From NCBI GenBank assembly GCA_947495035.1, contig CANLXI010000018.1, positions 62,001 to 126,000 on the forward strand: 64,000 nucleotides of DNA, read 5' to 3'. Both the position numbers and the translations under genes were made by a program. The stretch is from an uncultured Granulosicoccus sp. (GTDB taxonomy: Bacteria > Pseudomonadota > Gammaproteobacteria > Granulosicoccales > Granulosicoccaceae). Of this stretch, positions 51,036 through 60,197 are shown in pieces. Under the pieces are notes generated by a model, which was not told the origin of the DNA, ran no database searches, and saw only the letters and a list, made by a program, of their open reading frames with translations. The stretch's first letter is position 1, and each line of letters starts with the position of its first letter.

Positions 51036-51051
51036 CTGAAACAGTTTTCAG
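51036..51051. promoter_or_regulatory. Second dyad in the monooxygenase control region
   Basis: CTGAAACAGTTTTCAG has perfect 6-bp arms with a 4-bp centre, 13 bp beyond the first dyad. It differs in sequence from the TGTAAC dyad and may bind a different protein. Confidence 0.4.
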
Positions 51052-51678
51052 ATGGAGCGATTCACCGTGTAACACATTTCAGGTGCCATAGATGCATTAT
51101 AAACGCTTCAGCATCGAACACGGAAAAACATTACAGAATGTCAATGTATGAACAAAACCACGAAACCCGCGTATTTTCACGACTCGAATGCCTTCTGGCA
51201 GCATTTCCTCGCCTGCCAGACACTCCTTTTCACAAGCCTGTCCCTTTCATTGCGACATGCATGTCGCCGCTACCCACCCACAGGTCCGTTCATGACATGG
51301 TTGCATTGCTGGCAGAGCATCCGGATTTCGGAAAATCTGCATTTGCCACTTCACGAACGATTCGGATTCGTATAGTCTCTGGCAAAAGCCATCACAGGAC
51401 TTGTCCGCCAGGCTCCGGAAAAACAGCACGTCATGCATCGTGCCCAGAACGTTCCGACATGAACGAAGCCGTCTCACGGCAGGCTTCTACTGGCAGGCAG
51501 CCCACCATGATCTGACGAGCGCCAGCAACAGTCTTCGTGCTTCCTGGCGATAGCTCATTTACGGGGTTGGCAGCACCATGGTGGAATGGCAGCTGACAGA
51601 CCGATCGCCCACTCGGTGGTCATTCTGCATCGAACGACAATCCGCAAGGGTGTCGGAATACAGCGGGGAATTGAAGCC

Positions 51679-51957
51679 ATGTCTGATAGACCGGATGATT
51701 TGAAGAATCTGCTCATGCAGCGAATCGAACTGGTAAGCAGCCTGTCCGAGGCGACCGCCAATCATATGCGCCTGTTGCAGAAGAGCAGCGGTATCGATGT
51801 GCTGCTTCTGAAGCGAGACAGCTCAGCAGGGTCACAGCTCGCCCGGCAAGAGGCAGACGACAACATGGCCAGCAGTCAGGCAGCCATCGACTCTCTCGAA
51901 GCCAGACTTGCGGTAATAGACAGACAAATCGAATCAAACAACAACAAGGAGGCATGA
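51679..51957 (+). CDS. Small coiled-coil protein of unknown function
   Basis: The 92-residue protein is helical and polar, with heptad-like runs (LLMQRIELVSSLSEATANHM and AAIDSLEARLAVIDRQIES). No signal peptide or membrane segment is seen. ATG 51679 follows GGGGAA. Its stop lies one base before the ATG of the propeller protein gene, so the two are probably translated together. I do not recognise a family. Confidence 0.6.
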   Translation: MSDRPDDLKNLLMQRIELVSSLSEATANHMRLLQKSSGIDVLLLKRDSSAGSQLARQEADDNMASSQAAIDSLEARLAVIDRQIESNNNKEA

Positions 51958-51958
51958 G

Positions 51959-53089
51959 ATGGCAGGCAACCGATCCCCTGGAACGTCACTATTCGAACTT
52001 CTCGCAAGAGCCTGGACCCTGGGAGAAGACGTCGCTCAGACCGCATTCAACCAGTCAGGCACCGCTGTCATCTACCGATTGCACTCGGGCAGACTGGCAT
52101 TGGCCAGCAACAAGGACTCGGAGAGCCCCAGAAGCAGAACCCGCATCGAGGCCGACACCGGGCGCACAACCATTCGCCCCCGCAAGAATCCGGTGCCGGA
52201 AGCCAGAACGCTTCCTGTGAAAGCAAACCCGGCCCTGCCGGTCGTGCGATTCACTGAACAGGGTTTTCTGGCTGTCGACATCAATGGCACAGCTCACCGG
52301 GTTACTGCACAGGGTCAATGCATCGAACAAGCCCTGCAAACCGTTGGGGCGATCTGCTCGCTATGCAGTAGCCTGTCTGGCGATCTGCTGGCGATTGCCG
52401 GCACGTCAGCTATCAGTATCTACAGGACCAGCAACATGGAAGTTCTGGCTGAAATCGACCTTGATCGACATATCAGCTGCATGGCCTTCAGCAACACCGG
52501 CAACTGGCTGGCTGCCTGGGGAGAGGACACTCTGGCACTGATCGACGTGAACAATTCCAGTGTTCCCATGCGCCAGATCACGGGGATCGACTCAGCGACG
52601 CAGATCACCTGGGACAAGTCGGACAGCCATCTGGCGTGCACCGCCAGCAAGCACGCTTTCTGGATCGTCGATGTCGATACCGGCAATGTCCAGCAGGTAG
52701 ACGGCTATCCGGGCGAGGTCCGAGTCGCCGCTTTCAATGATGCAGCAGGCGCGCTGGTCACCTCTGGTGCTTTTCGTGTAGCCGGGTGGTCAACGGACGA
52801 TCTGCCTCATGACGATCAGCCTGGTACACCGCTGAGTACCGGCAAACCGGGCATGGTGGTCATCAATACGGTTGCAAGCCACCCTCTTCGCAGTCTCGTG
52901 GCCGTCGGTTATCCCGATGGCCTCGTCACCATTACCAGCATCGGCAGTACTCAGGAAATGATGGTGCACAAGGAAGCAGGCACTGCAGTCAGCCAGCTGG
53001 CCTGGTCCGATACCGGTGAGCATCTGAGTATCGGATTCCAGTCAGGAAAAGCCGCGGTCGTGACCTTTCCCGACAAACTGTTCAAGTAG
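51959..53089 (+). CDS. WD40/beta-propeller-like protein of unknown function
   Basis: The 376-residue soluble protein shows repeated propeller blades of the type ISCMAFSNTGNWLAAWGEDT, ATQITWDKSDSHLACTASKH, VRVAAFNDAAGALVTSGAF and VSQLAWSDTGEHLSIGFQSG. At least five blades are seen, without the strict Trp-Asp endings. Such proteins act as scaffolds. It has a strong ribosome binding site (GGAGG) shared with the end of the previous gene. Its position facing the monooxygenase operon suggests an accessory role, which is only inference. Confidence 0.7.
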   Translation: MAGNRSPGTSLFELLARAWTLGEDVAQTAFNQSGTAVIYRLHSGRLALASNKDSESPRSRTRIEADTGRTTIRPRKNPVPEARTLPVKANPALPVVRFTEQGFLAVDINGTAHRVTAQGQCIEQALQTVGAICSLCSSLSGDLLAIAGTSAISIYRTSNMEVLAEIDLDRHISCMAFSNTGNWLAAWGEDTLALIDVNNSSVPMRQITGIDSATQITWDKSDSHLACTASKHAFWIVDVDTGNVQQVDGYPGEVRVAAFNDAAGALVTSGAFRVAGWSTDDLPHDDQPGTPLSTGKPGMVVINTVASHPLRSLVAVGYPDGLVTITSIGSTQEMMVHKEAGTAVSQLAWSDTGEHLSIGFQSGKAAVVTFPDKLFK

Positions 53090-53120
53090 ACCAGACTTCA
53101 CCACCACACAGGAGAGAACA

Positions 53121-53315
53121 ATGAGCAACACACTATCCGAGGAAGAAATCAGCAAGGACAAGTATTTCACCGAGATCTCGCGCATTTCGGAAGACATGAT
53201 CCAGGCGCACGGCAAGGATTTCGCAATGGGTGCCCTGGTGATGGCCGCCCAGTGGATCGCGCAGAATCAGCAAACCGAACCGCAGAACGAGGCAATGGCT
53301 CGAACAGCTTCTTGA
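53121..53315 (+). CDS. Small acidic/helical protein of unknown function
   Basis: The 64-residue protein (MSNTLSEEEISKDKYFTEI..., containing GKDFAMGALVMAAQWIAQ) follows the propeller gene after 31 bp with GGAGAG before its ATG. It has one moderately hydrophobic helix. The good ribosome binding site and operon position support it being real. Confidence 0.6.
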   Translation: MSNTLSEEEISKDKYFTEISRISEDMIQAHGKDFAMGALVMAAQWIAQNQQTEPQNEAMARTAS

Positions 53316-53593
53316 GCAATACGCCGCCCTGTTCACGAACTGCGGGCATCTGATTGTCGGGGGATGTCCTCGGTTCGTGGATTCGGTCGATTGTTCGGGA
53401 CGAGGATGTGATCAGGCGTCAGTGAGGTTCGTGCATTGCTGCAGCTCGTCACATCGTGCACAACTCTATTTACTTTGCGTAACAAGTGAGATAACCTGAA
53501 TTTCGCGCTTTGCGATGGGTGGTCCTGCTTGTCCACACCCCAAGTTCAGACCAGCCCCTGCATCTTAGGAGGCTGAACCACAGGACAACTTTC

Positions 53594-54076
53594 ATGGTCG
53601 ACATCATCTCCAGAAAATCGGGACCGCGGCGCGAGGATATCGAAGCCCGACGAGCCATCAACAACAATTGGCCCACGATCAGCCGTCTGGCCGACCAGAT
53701 CAGCAGCGGTGGTTATTCACGCTCCCGCAAGACACTTGCCGAGGCAAACAAGGCGCCCGAACCTCTGCAGTCGAACCTGCATATTGTCGGCGCAGCGCGC
53801 AAGGAAATCGAAGCGGAACCCAGAGTGCGCATCAGCATGAACAACCGGGTGATCGTGATGGATGTACGCTCAGGCAAGCAGTTGCAATATCTCGGCGCAC
53901 TGCGGGTACAGGGTGCGCAGAAATACTTTGCACTGGCAACCCGCGATAACGGTTTCTTTGCAACCGTTGACGACGCAACCGAACAGAAACTCGCCGATCT
54001 GGACGGTGTTGTCATCGAATCCGAGGACATCCAGGACAAGTTCATTCAGGTGATCGGTAGCAGACTCGATCTGTAA
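53594..54076 (+). CDS. Protein of unknown function, 160 residues
   Basis: The soluble protein has a basic N-terminal segment (MVDIISRKSGPRREDIEARR) and a C-terminal domain of alternating strands (RVRISMNNRVIVMDV, LGALRVQGAQKYFALA, GFFATVDDATEQKLADLDGV). I do not recognise it. ATG 53594 follows CAGGACAAC. It is separated by 278 bp from the small protein gene, so it may have its own promoter, and is followed after 44 bp by the activator gene. Confidence 0.6.
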   Translation: MVDIISRKSGPRREDIEARRAINNNWPTISRLADQISSGGYSRSRKTLAEANKAPEPLQSNLHIVGAARKEIEAEPRVRISMNNRVIVMDVRSGKQLQYLGALRVQGAQKYFALATRDNGFFATVDDATEQKLADLDGVVIESEDIQDKFIQVIGSRLDL

Positions 54077-54120
54077 ACCCGCACATATCGTGTTTTCAAT
54101 GAGTATCAGGCCCACTACCG

Positions 54121-56178
54121 GTGACAACTTCTTACGAAGGCATCAGAAAAATGCGCACAAGCTATTCCAGCGCTCAGAAGCAACAGGCTGCTTCAACCGG
54201 CAAGGAAGCTGAGTATCGCCACTACGACACCATGCGTGCATGGGAGAGTTTCGTGGAAGGGGGACTTGTGGGCGCGGAACTCGAAAAAACGGTCCGCACC
54301 GAGATTCTGGCAAGCTGGACCCGATGCTCAAGTTCCGGTGTCAGCGCACTGGCAGAGGCCACGCCCCGGACAGTCGATGAGAACAATGTTCATCGACTGA
54401 GAAGGCAGAACCGGCACCTGTGCGAAGCAGCACGTGCGGCCTTCGAACGACTGGCACCCCACCTGTCTGGCACCGGCGCCATTCTGATACTGACTGACAG
54501 GGATGGCACGGTGATCGATGTCATCGGCGATTCACACACTCTGGACCTGGGACGGGAAATTCATCTGGAGGTCGGTGGCGTCTGGGATGAACAGGTCATC
54601 GGAACCAATGGTATCGGCACCGCCCTGCGCACTGGCAAACCCACATACGTACATGCGTCGGAGCACTTCTGCCAGGGGATAAAATCCTGGACCTGCGTCG
54701 GCGTCCCCATCATCGATGCGCTGGACCGATCCGTCATTGGCGTCATTGACCTGTCAGGTCCTTCCAGCATTCATCAACCCCACAATGTGGCTCTGGTGGT
54801 GTCCACCGCCAGAGAAATCGAACTGTATCTGGCGCAGCGACAACGCGAAGAACATACCACCCTGCTGGAAGAGTTCATCGGCAACCCGAGACGCCATGAC
54901 AGCAACAGCGTCATCGTTCTGCTCAACAGCGCCGGCAAGGTTGTCTTCAGCCGCAACACCGAACAGCTGGAACTGGACGGCTTTGGCCGATTCGATACCG
55001 GCACACAGCTGCTGGACCTCTATCCCGACATGTCGGTGCGTGAACTGGAGGCCGCCTTGCCGCCGACCCTGCCAACCAAGGATATCGACCTGATCAAGGC
55101 GGGCGGAGAGACCCAGGGAGTCGCTCTGATATTTCACAACCAGCCAGCATCACAGTCACTGCGTGTCAGCTCGGCCGGAATCGCCATCAAGCCACGTGCG
55201 GGTATTCCCGAAGACGATGTCAGAATCGTCGGCGAGTGTCCTGCCATGCAGGAGGCTGTCGAGTTCGCCTACCGTGCTGCCGAAATGAAAGTGCCGGTAC
55301 TCATTCAGGGCGAGACGGGTGTCGGCAAGGAGATGTTTGCTCGCCTGATACACAGTCACCTTTCCGAACAGACCATTCCCTACGTGGTCGTCAATTGCGC
55401 AACCTTGTCGTCGGATTCGATCAGAAGCGAGTTGTTCGGTCATGCCGCGGATTCACTCGCCGGTTCTTCGCGAGAGGACAAACTGGGCAAATTCGAGAAG
55501 GCCAACGGTGGTGTGCTCTGTCTCGATGAAGTGGGCGATATGCCACTCGAACTGCAGACCTATCTGCTGCGAACCCTGGAACAGCGGGCAATCTACCGTG
55601 TCGGCTGTGATATACGACGCCCGGTTGACGTGCAGCATATCGCGATGACCAGTCGCAATATCCGCGAAGATATCGTCAATGGCCGATTCCGGCAGGACCT
55701 TTTCTATCGTATCGGAACCATCAACATCAACATTCCACCGCTGCGTGAACGCGGCCAGGACCTGGATCAGCTGGTCGATTACTTCAACCGCAAATTCTCC
55801 AGAAAGTTCGCGCGTGAAGTATTGACGTTCGACGCTGGCAGCATTCAAGCGCTTCATCAATATCACTGGCCCGGCAATGTACGCGAGCTTCGCAATATCA
55901 TCGAAAGACTGTGCCTGCTGAATCAGAAGAGCACGGTGTCCGCTTCCGACCTGCCCGCAGAGATCACCCATTCGGTATCGGCTGGTTTTCTGCCCAATGC
56001 CGAGCCGTCCATGTCGTTGAACAGAACGATGGATCTGGACGAAATCGAGGCCATCGCCATTCAGCGCACGATAGACAAGGAAAAGGGCAATCTGTCGAAG
56101 GCCGCTGCCACGCTTGGCATATCGCGTCCGACCTTGTATCGCAAGATCAAGGCGTATGGACTGAATCGCAACGGCTAG
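54121..56178 (+). CDS. AcoR/NtrC-type activator with GAF, AAA+ and Fis HTH domains, GAFTGA loop altered
   Basis: The 685-residue protein has a GAF-like sensor region (about 90-240, including GGVWDEQVIGTNGIGTAL), a linker, an AAA+ domain with Walker A GETGVGKE at about 397 and Walker B-like GGVLCLDEVGDMP. It ends in a Fis-type helix-turn-helix (LSKAAATLGISRPTLYRKIK). At about 444-449 the sigma54-contacting GAFTGA loop reads DSLAGS. Regulators of this kind (MimR) accompany actinobacterial mim clusters. GTG 54121 and ATG 54151 are both possible starts; the latter has AAGG upstream. It probably controls the monooxygenase operon. Confidence 0.85.
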   Translation: MTTSYEGIRKMRTSYSSAQKQQAASTGKEAEYRHYDTMRAWESFVEGGLVGAELEKTVRTEILASWTRCSSSGVSALAEATPRTVDENNVHRLRRQNRHLCEAARAAFERLAPHLSGTGAILILTDRDGTVIDVIGDSHTLDLGREIHLEVGGVWDEQVIGTNGIGTALRTGKPTYVHASEHFCQGIKSWTCVGVPIIDALDRSVIGVIDLSGPSSIHQPHNVALVVSTAREIELYLAQRQREEHTTLLEEFIGNPRRHDSNSVIVLLNSAGKVVFSRNTEQLELDGFGRFDTGTQLLDLYPDMSVRELEAALPPTLPTKDIDLIKAGGETQGVALIFHNQPASQSLRVSSAGIAIKPRAGIPEDDVRIVGECPAMQEAVEFAYRAAEMKVPVLIQGETGVGKEMFARLIHSHLSEQTIPYVVVNCATLSSDSIRSELFGHAADSLAGSSREDKLGKFEKANGGVLCLDEVGDMPLELQTYLLRTLEQRAIYRVGCDIRRPVDVQHIAMTSRNIREDIVNGRFRQDLFYRIGTININIPPLRERGQDLDQLVDYFNRKFSRKFAREVLTFDAGSIQALHQYHWPGNVRELRNIIERLCLLNQKSTVSASDLPAEITHSVSAGFLPNAEPSMSLNRTMDLDEIEAIAIQRTIDKEKGNLSKAAATLGISRPTLYRKIKAYGLNRNG

Positions 56179-56259
56179 CGGGTCGATTTGCAAACTCGAC
56201 AGCAGCAAGGCTTCTGGCTAGAGTATCGAGCACCAACTGCTGAGCGAGATGGCACGATA

Positions 56260-57381
56260 ATGGGTGACAAGACGGCGTTTGTCTGGGATGAGAAGTGTTT
56301 CTGGCATTCTGGCGGCAACTACGCCCTGCTGGCACCGGTAGGCGGCCTGGTACAACCCATGGTTGCAGGTGGTCTGCCGGAGGCTCCCGAGACCAAGCGC
56401 CGTCTGAAGAATCTGATGGATGTCACTGGCCTCTCCGGTGAGCTGGCGATGATGAGTGCAGCGTCAGCCTCCATGGAAGATCTGTTGCGGGTGCATCCCG
56501 CCAGCTACCTTGATGCATTCAAGCAGATGTCGGACAACGGTGGCGGTGAGCTGGGACTGCGGACACCCTTTGGTCCCGGTGCCTTCGAGATAGCCAGCCT
56601 GTCAGCCGGACTGGTCTGTCAGGCGCTTGAAAGCGTACTGCGTGAAGAGGCTCGCAATGCGTACGCCCTGTCTCGTCCACCGGGCCATCACTGCCTGCCG
56701 GATTATCCGAACGGGTTCTGCCTGCTGGCCAATATCGCCATTGCCATTGAACGGGCCAGATCAAAGGGGCTTGGCAAGCGATTCGCTGTGGTCGACTGGG
56801 ACGTACATCATGGCAATGGTACCGAAGCCATTTTCCTGGAACGCGACGATGTGCTGAGCATATCCATTCATCAGGATCGTTGCTATCCCCACGACACGGG
56901 CAAGGCCGACACGACAGGCAAGGGTGCGGGTCAGGGCTTCAACATGAACATTCCCCTGCCTCCCGGGTGTGGACACAAGGCGTACCTGGATGTGATGGAG
57001 CGGCTCGTGGTACCGAAACTGCTGCAGTACGATGCCGACGTCGTCATCATCGCCTGCGGTTTCGACGCTGCTGGGTTCGACCCATTGGCGCGCATGATGT
57101 GTTCAGCCGAGACGTATCAACTCATGACCCGTCAGCTCATGGCCATCACTGACGGCCGGCTGGTCGCCGCGCACGAAGGAGGATATTCGGAAGTGTATGT
57201 TCCCTTCTGCGGCCATGCCATGCTGGAGGAGATGTCCGGCAGCGACATTCGCGCTGAGGACCCGTTATACCATCGTGTCTCCTCTCAACAGCCCGACGAA
57301 CATGTCGATGCATTCCACCGAGGCGTCGTGGACAGCTTACTCGAGGAATTTCACTCATCCGGCGTGCTGATGCAAGCCTGA
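56260..57381 (+). CDS. Histone deacetylase/acetylpolyamine amidohydrolase family protein
   Basis: The 373-residue protein has the class II HDAC-like active site: SRPPGHHCLPDYPNGFC with the His-His pair, AVVDWDVHHGNGTEAIF with zinc ligands, CGFDAAGFDPLARM, and the late AAHEGGYSE with the catalytic Gly-Gly-Tyr region. Bacterial members deacetylate polyamines or other acetylated amines. ATG 56260 (MGDKTAFVWDEKC) fits the family start; an earlier in-frame codon at 56188 lacks similarity. It follows the activator gene after 81 bp and may be co-transcribed with it. Confidence 0.88.
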   Translation: MGDKTAFVWDEKCFWHSGGNYALLAPVGGLVQPMVAGGLPEAPETKRRLKNLMDVTGLSGELAMMSAASASMEDLLRVHPASYLDAFKQMSDNGGGELGLRTPFGPGAFEIASLSAGLVCQALESVLREEARNAYALSRPPGHHCLPDYPNGFCLLANIAIAIERARSKGLGKRFAVVDWDVHHGNGTEAIFLERDDVLSISIHQDRCYPHDTGKADTTGKGAGQGFNMNIPLPPGCGHKAYLDVMERLVVPKLLQYDADVVIIACGFDAAGFDPLARMMCSAETYQLMTRQLMAITDGRLVAAHEGGYSEVYVPFCGHAMLEEMSGSDIRAEDPLYHRVSSQQPDEHVDAFHRGVVDSLLEEFHSSGVLMQA

Positions 57382-57667
57382 CAACTGACGAAGAGGCGGC
57401 AGGACATCAGATTTCCTGATTCATCGAGCGATGCCGCATGGTTTCCTGCATCACCATGGAAGCGGATAACCACCCGGAAAACAATCTTGACCTGCATCGG
57501 GTTCCGTGCACCCACGCAAGACGCATTCACAGCCTCATCGGTGATGAGTCAGCGGAAATCAAGTGGTCGAGTAAATACTACAAAATCGAAATTGAGGCAT
57601 GGAATCACCGCTACCTTCACAGGTCCCACACCAACCGCGACCTTCTGCAGGCGCCAGAGACTATTTG

Positions 57668-58861
57668 ATGAAAAGCTTACCGACCATACGCCAGACTGCG
57701 CCTCTGTGGAAGATATGGTTATCCTCCTCGCTGCTGCTCACTGTGGCCGCGTGCAGCAGTGATGATGACTCCGATGGTGTGCTTCTCGACAGCACAACCT
57801 TCTCCATCAGCGCTGACGGTACTCAGGAAATCCCACCGACCGGCTCTGATGCGACTGCAGAGGGTGAATTCATGTTGCAGGATGAAACCGGTCTTCTCAC
57901 GGGCAGCGTGATGGCCACGGGCATCGACATCAGCGCCGCGCATATTCATGAGGGCTTCGCCGGCAGCAATGGCGATGTGATCATCACACTCGATGTCGAC
58001 GGCGATGCCATCTCGGTACCGGACTCGACATTGCTGACGGCGGATCAGCAGACGTCCATGCTGGCGGGCAACTACTACCTGAACGTTCACTCTGACGAAT
58101 TCCCGGCCGGAGAGATCCGTGACCAACTGGCTCCCTCTGGCATTTCGGTTCTGCAGATGGCTCTTTCAGGCAGCAATGAAGTCCCGCCCGTCGAGTCCAA
58201 TGGCTCCGGCACAGCGTACATTACCGTTGATGACGATATTGGCTCCATCATCATCAATGTCATTACCAGCGGCCTGACGACCCCCGAAGCCGCTCATATC
58301 CACAGCGGTTTCGCTGGAAGCAACGGCGATGTCCTGTATGCGCTTGAGCAGGACGCCGCAGAGGTGGGCAATTTCAGCAGTGGTGAAGACACGGTACTGA
58401 GCACAGAAGAGCTGAATAGCCTGCAGGCTGGTGGCACCTATATCAATGTGCACAGTGCAGAAGTACCCAGTGGTGAATTGCGCGCCCAGGTATTGCCTTC
58501 TGGTGTCAGCCTGCTCAACGCGATGCTGAACGGGGAACAGGAAGTACCGCCAGTGGCCACCACAGCGGCAGGCACTGGCGTAGTGACCCTCGACGAGAAC
58601 CAGAGCACGGCGACGGCCTTTGTCACTGTCTCGGATGCTCCTACCGCCAACGCCGGGCACATCCATGAAGGCGCTGCGGGTGTGAACGGAGATGTCATCA
58701 TCACTCTGAACCAGGATGCCGAGGACGCCGGTCTGTTCAGCATCGTCGGAGAGCCTGTCACGGCAGATCAGATTGACACGTTCCTCAACGGCGGAATGTA
58801 CTTCAACGTGCACACACCGACCAATCCGGGTGGTGAGGTTCGAGGCCAGATCGAGCCCTGA
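57668..58861 (+). CDS. Lipoprotein with three CHRD domains
   Basis: The 397-residue protein has a lipoprotein signal (WLSSSLLLTVAAC, lipobox near Cys29). Three consecutive CHRD domains of about 115-120 residues follow, each with AHIHEGFAGSNGDVIITL-like and YLNVHSDEFPAGEIRDQL-like segments. The His-x-His motifs could bind metal. CHRD domains were named from chordin and occur in many exported bacterial proteins of unknown role. The 286-bp stretch before it shows no other gene. Confidence 0.88.
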   Translation: MKSLPTIRQTAPLWKIWLSSSLLLTVAACSSDDDSDGVLLDSTTFSISADGTQEIPPTGSDATAEGEFMLQDETGLLTGSVMATGIDISAAHIHEGFAGSNGDVIITLDVDGDAISVPDSTLLTADQQTSMLAGNYYLNVHSDEFPAGEIRDQLAPSGISVLQMALSGSNEVPPVESNGSGTAYITVDDDIGSIIINVITSGLTTPEAAHIHSGFAGSNGDVLYALEQDAAEVGNFSSGEDTVLSTEELNSLQAGGTYINVHSAEVPSGELRAQVLPSGVSLLNAMLNGEQEVPPVATTAAGTGVVTLDENQSTATAFVTVSDAPTANAGHIHEGAAGVNGDVIITLNQDAEDAGLFSIVGEPVTADQIDTFLNGGMYFNVHTPTNPGGEVRGQIEP

Positions 58862-58982
58862 GGTCACGCTGACACCTGAAAGATGTCGGTCAGTCGCCGC
58901 CCGTCAGGCGGCGACCCATTTCGCAAGTCGCTGCGCTATCATCCCCCAAACCCTCAATATTGACTGACAGCGACCATCCCGA

Positions 58983-60074
58983 ATGCAAACCCGGACAGAC
59001 GCGCCCGCCATCATCGTCGGCGGGGGCCTGAGTGGACTGTGTGCCGCCTTTCGGCTACAACAGCTGGGCATATCGTATCGGCTGCTGGAAGCCAGGGATC
59101 GTCTGGGTGGACGCATACTGACCACTGACGACAGTCACATCGATCTGGGGCCATCGTGGTTCTGGCCAGGCCAGCGCCAGATTGCCGAACTGATCAGCGA
59201 ACTCGGCCTGCAAGACGGCATCTACCCACAAGCCAGCGATGGCTTGTCTGTCATGGAGTACGCCGACGGCACCTTGCAGAAGAGTCATGGCGGCGCTTCC
59301 ATGGCCGGATCAAATCGCCTGGAAGGCGGCATGCAGAGACTCATCACGGCACTCGCTGACACATTGCCCGCCGAGCGCATTAAGACATCCTCGCAGGTCA
59401 GGCACATCGAACAGACGCGGGATGGTATTACTCTGCGTGTCGAACAGGCGGGGGAAGATATCCAGCTGTCTGGCAGACTCGTCATTCTGGCGCTGCCGCC
59501 TCGTGTCGCCGCAAATACCATCCACTTCCAGCCCGGCCTTCCCAGCAAGGACGGGCAAGTGCTGGAACGGATACCCACCTGGATGGCTGCCCAATGCAAG
59601 ATCATCGCGGAATACGATGCAGCCTTCTGGCTGGCCGACGGCCTGTCGGGGGACGGCTTCAGTCAGCTCGGACCTCTGGGAGAAGTTCATGACGCGTCCC
59701 CACGTCACGGTGATACCCATGCCCTGTTCGGCTTTGTTGCGGTACCACCTGCACAACGGCAGGGGCAAGACGACGCTCTGAAGCAGGCCGCTATCGAGCA
59801 GCTGGTCCGGATGTTCGGCGAAGCCGCCAGCACCCCGGTGGCTGTACATCTGCAGGACTGGGCCTTCGATGGACTCACGGCGACGGCTCTTGATCGCAGC
59901 ATGCAGATCCCACACGGCCATGCGCGCCCCACCCTGAGCAGTGAGTGGAACAAACGGGTACTCTGGGCAGGCACGGAAACCGCTGGCCTGACAGACCATT
60001 CCAATGGTTATCTGGAAGGCGCCGTGGAAGCCGGTAATCGAGCGGCCACTCTGGTGGCGACACTGAACCCATGA
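58983..60074 (+). CDS. Flavin-containing amine oxidase family protein
   Basis: The 363-residue protein has an N-terminal FAD motif (IIVGGGLSGLCAAFRLQQLG, then LLEARDRLGGRI) and the C-terminal FAD-binding pattern (VLWAGTETAGLTDHSNGYLE, then GAVEAGNRAA) of monoamine-oxidase-like proteins. No signal peptide is seen. The substrate is unknown; the polyamine-type amidohydrolase two genes away makes an amine plausible, but there is no direct evidence. It is convergent with nrdF. Confidence 0.87.
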   Translation: MQTRTDAPAIIVGGGLSGLCAAFRLQQLGISYRLLEARDRLGGRILTTDDSHIDLGPSWFWPGQRQIAELISELGLQDGIYPQASDGLSVMEYADGTLQKSHGGASMAGSNRLEGGMQRLITALADTLPAERIKTSSQVRHIEQTRDGITLRVEQAGEDIQLSGRLVILALPPRVAANTIHFQPGLPSKDGQVLERIPTWMAAQCKIIAEYDAAFWLADGLSGDGFSQLGPLGEVHDASPRHGDTHALFGFVAVPPAQRQGQDDALKQAAIEQLVRMFGEAASTPVAVHLQDWAFDGLTATALDRSMQIPHGHARPTLSSEWNKRVLWAGTETAGLTDHSNGYLEGAVEAGNRAATLVATLNP

Positions 60075-60180
60075 ACCAGTGAACGCCGCCCCGAAAAAAG
60101 CGAGTACGCGGCTGTAGGCGCCGGTATGGCGCGAGCGGCGCGCCGCCCGGCCGAAGACGATTTCTGGTCGTGGGTTCATG
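60070..60180. repeat. GC-rich element bounded by 8-bp inverted repeats
   Basis: CATGAACC (60070-60077) and GGTTCATG (60173-60180) enclose about 95 bp of GC-rich sequence with internal short dyads (for example GCGCGAGCGGCGCGC). It fills the gap between the convergent amine oxidase and nrdF genes and may serve as a two-way terminator region. Confidence 0.4.
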
Positions 60181-60197
60181 TCTCATCGACGCCAGGC

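Larger units (their letters stand above)
50761..51678. other. 918-bp divergent control region of the monooxygenase cluster
   Basis: No convincing gene is seen here. It holds a GG-N10-GC element and two dyads (listed separately), and must include promoters for the minus-strand monooxygenase operon and the plus-strand unknown genes. A 125-codon frame at 51138-51515 has no ribosome binding site or plausible composition. Confidence 0.6.

Noticed and set aside
51079..51097. TGGCAC on the minus strand as a second sigma54 -24 element
   Set aside because: The -24 half is perfect, but 10 bp after the GG the sequence is GT instead of GC and TTGC is missing.
51138..51515. A 125-codon plus-strand frame in the monooxygenase control region
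   Set aside because: No ribosome binding site, no recognisable fold, and it overlaps a region better explained as regulatory DNA.
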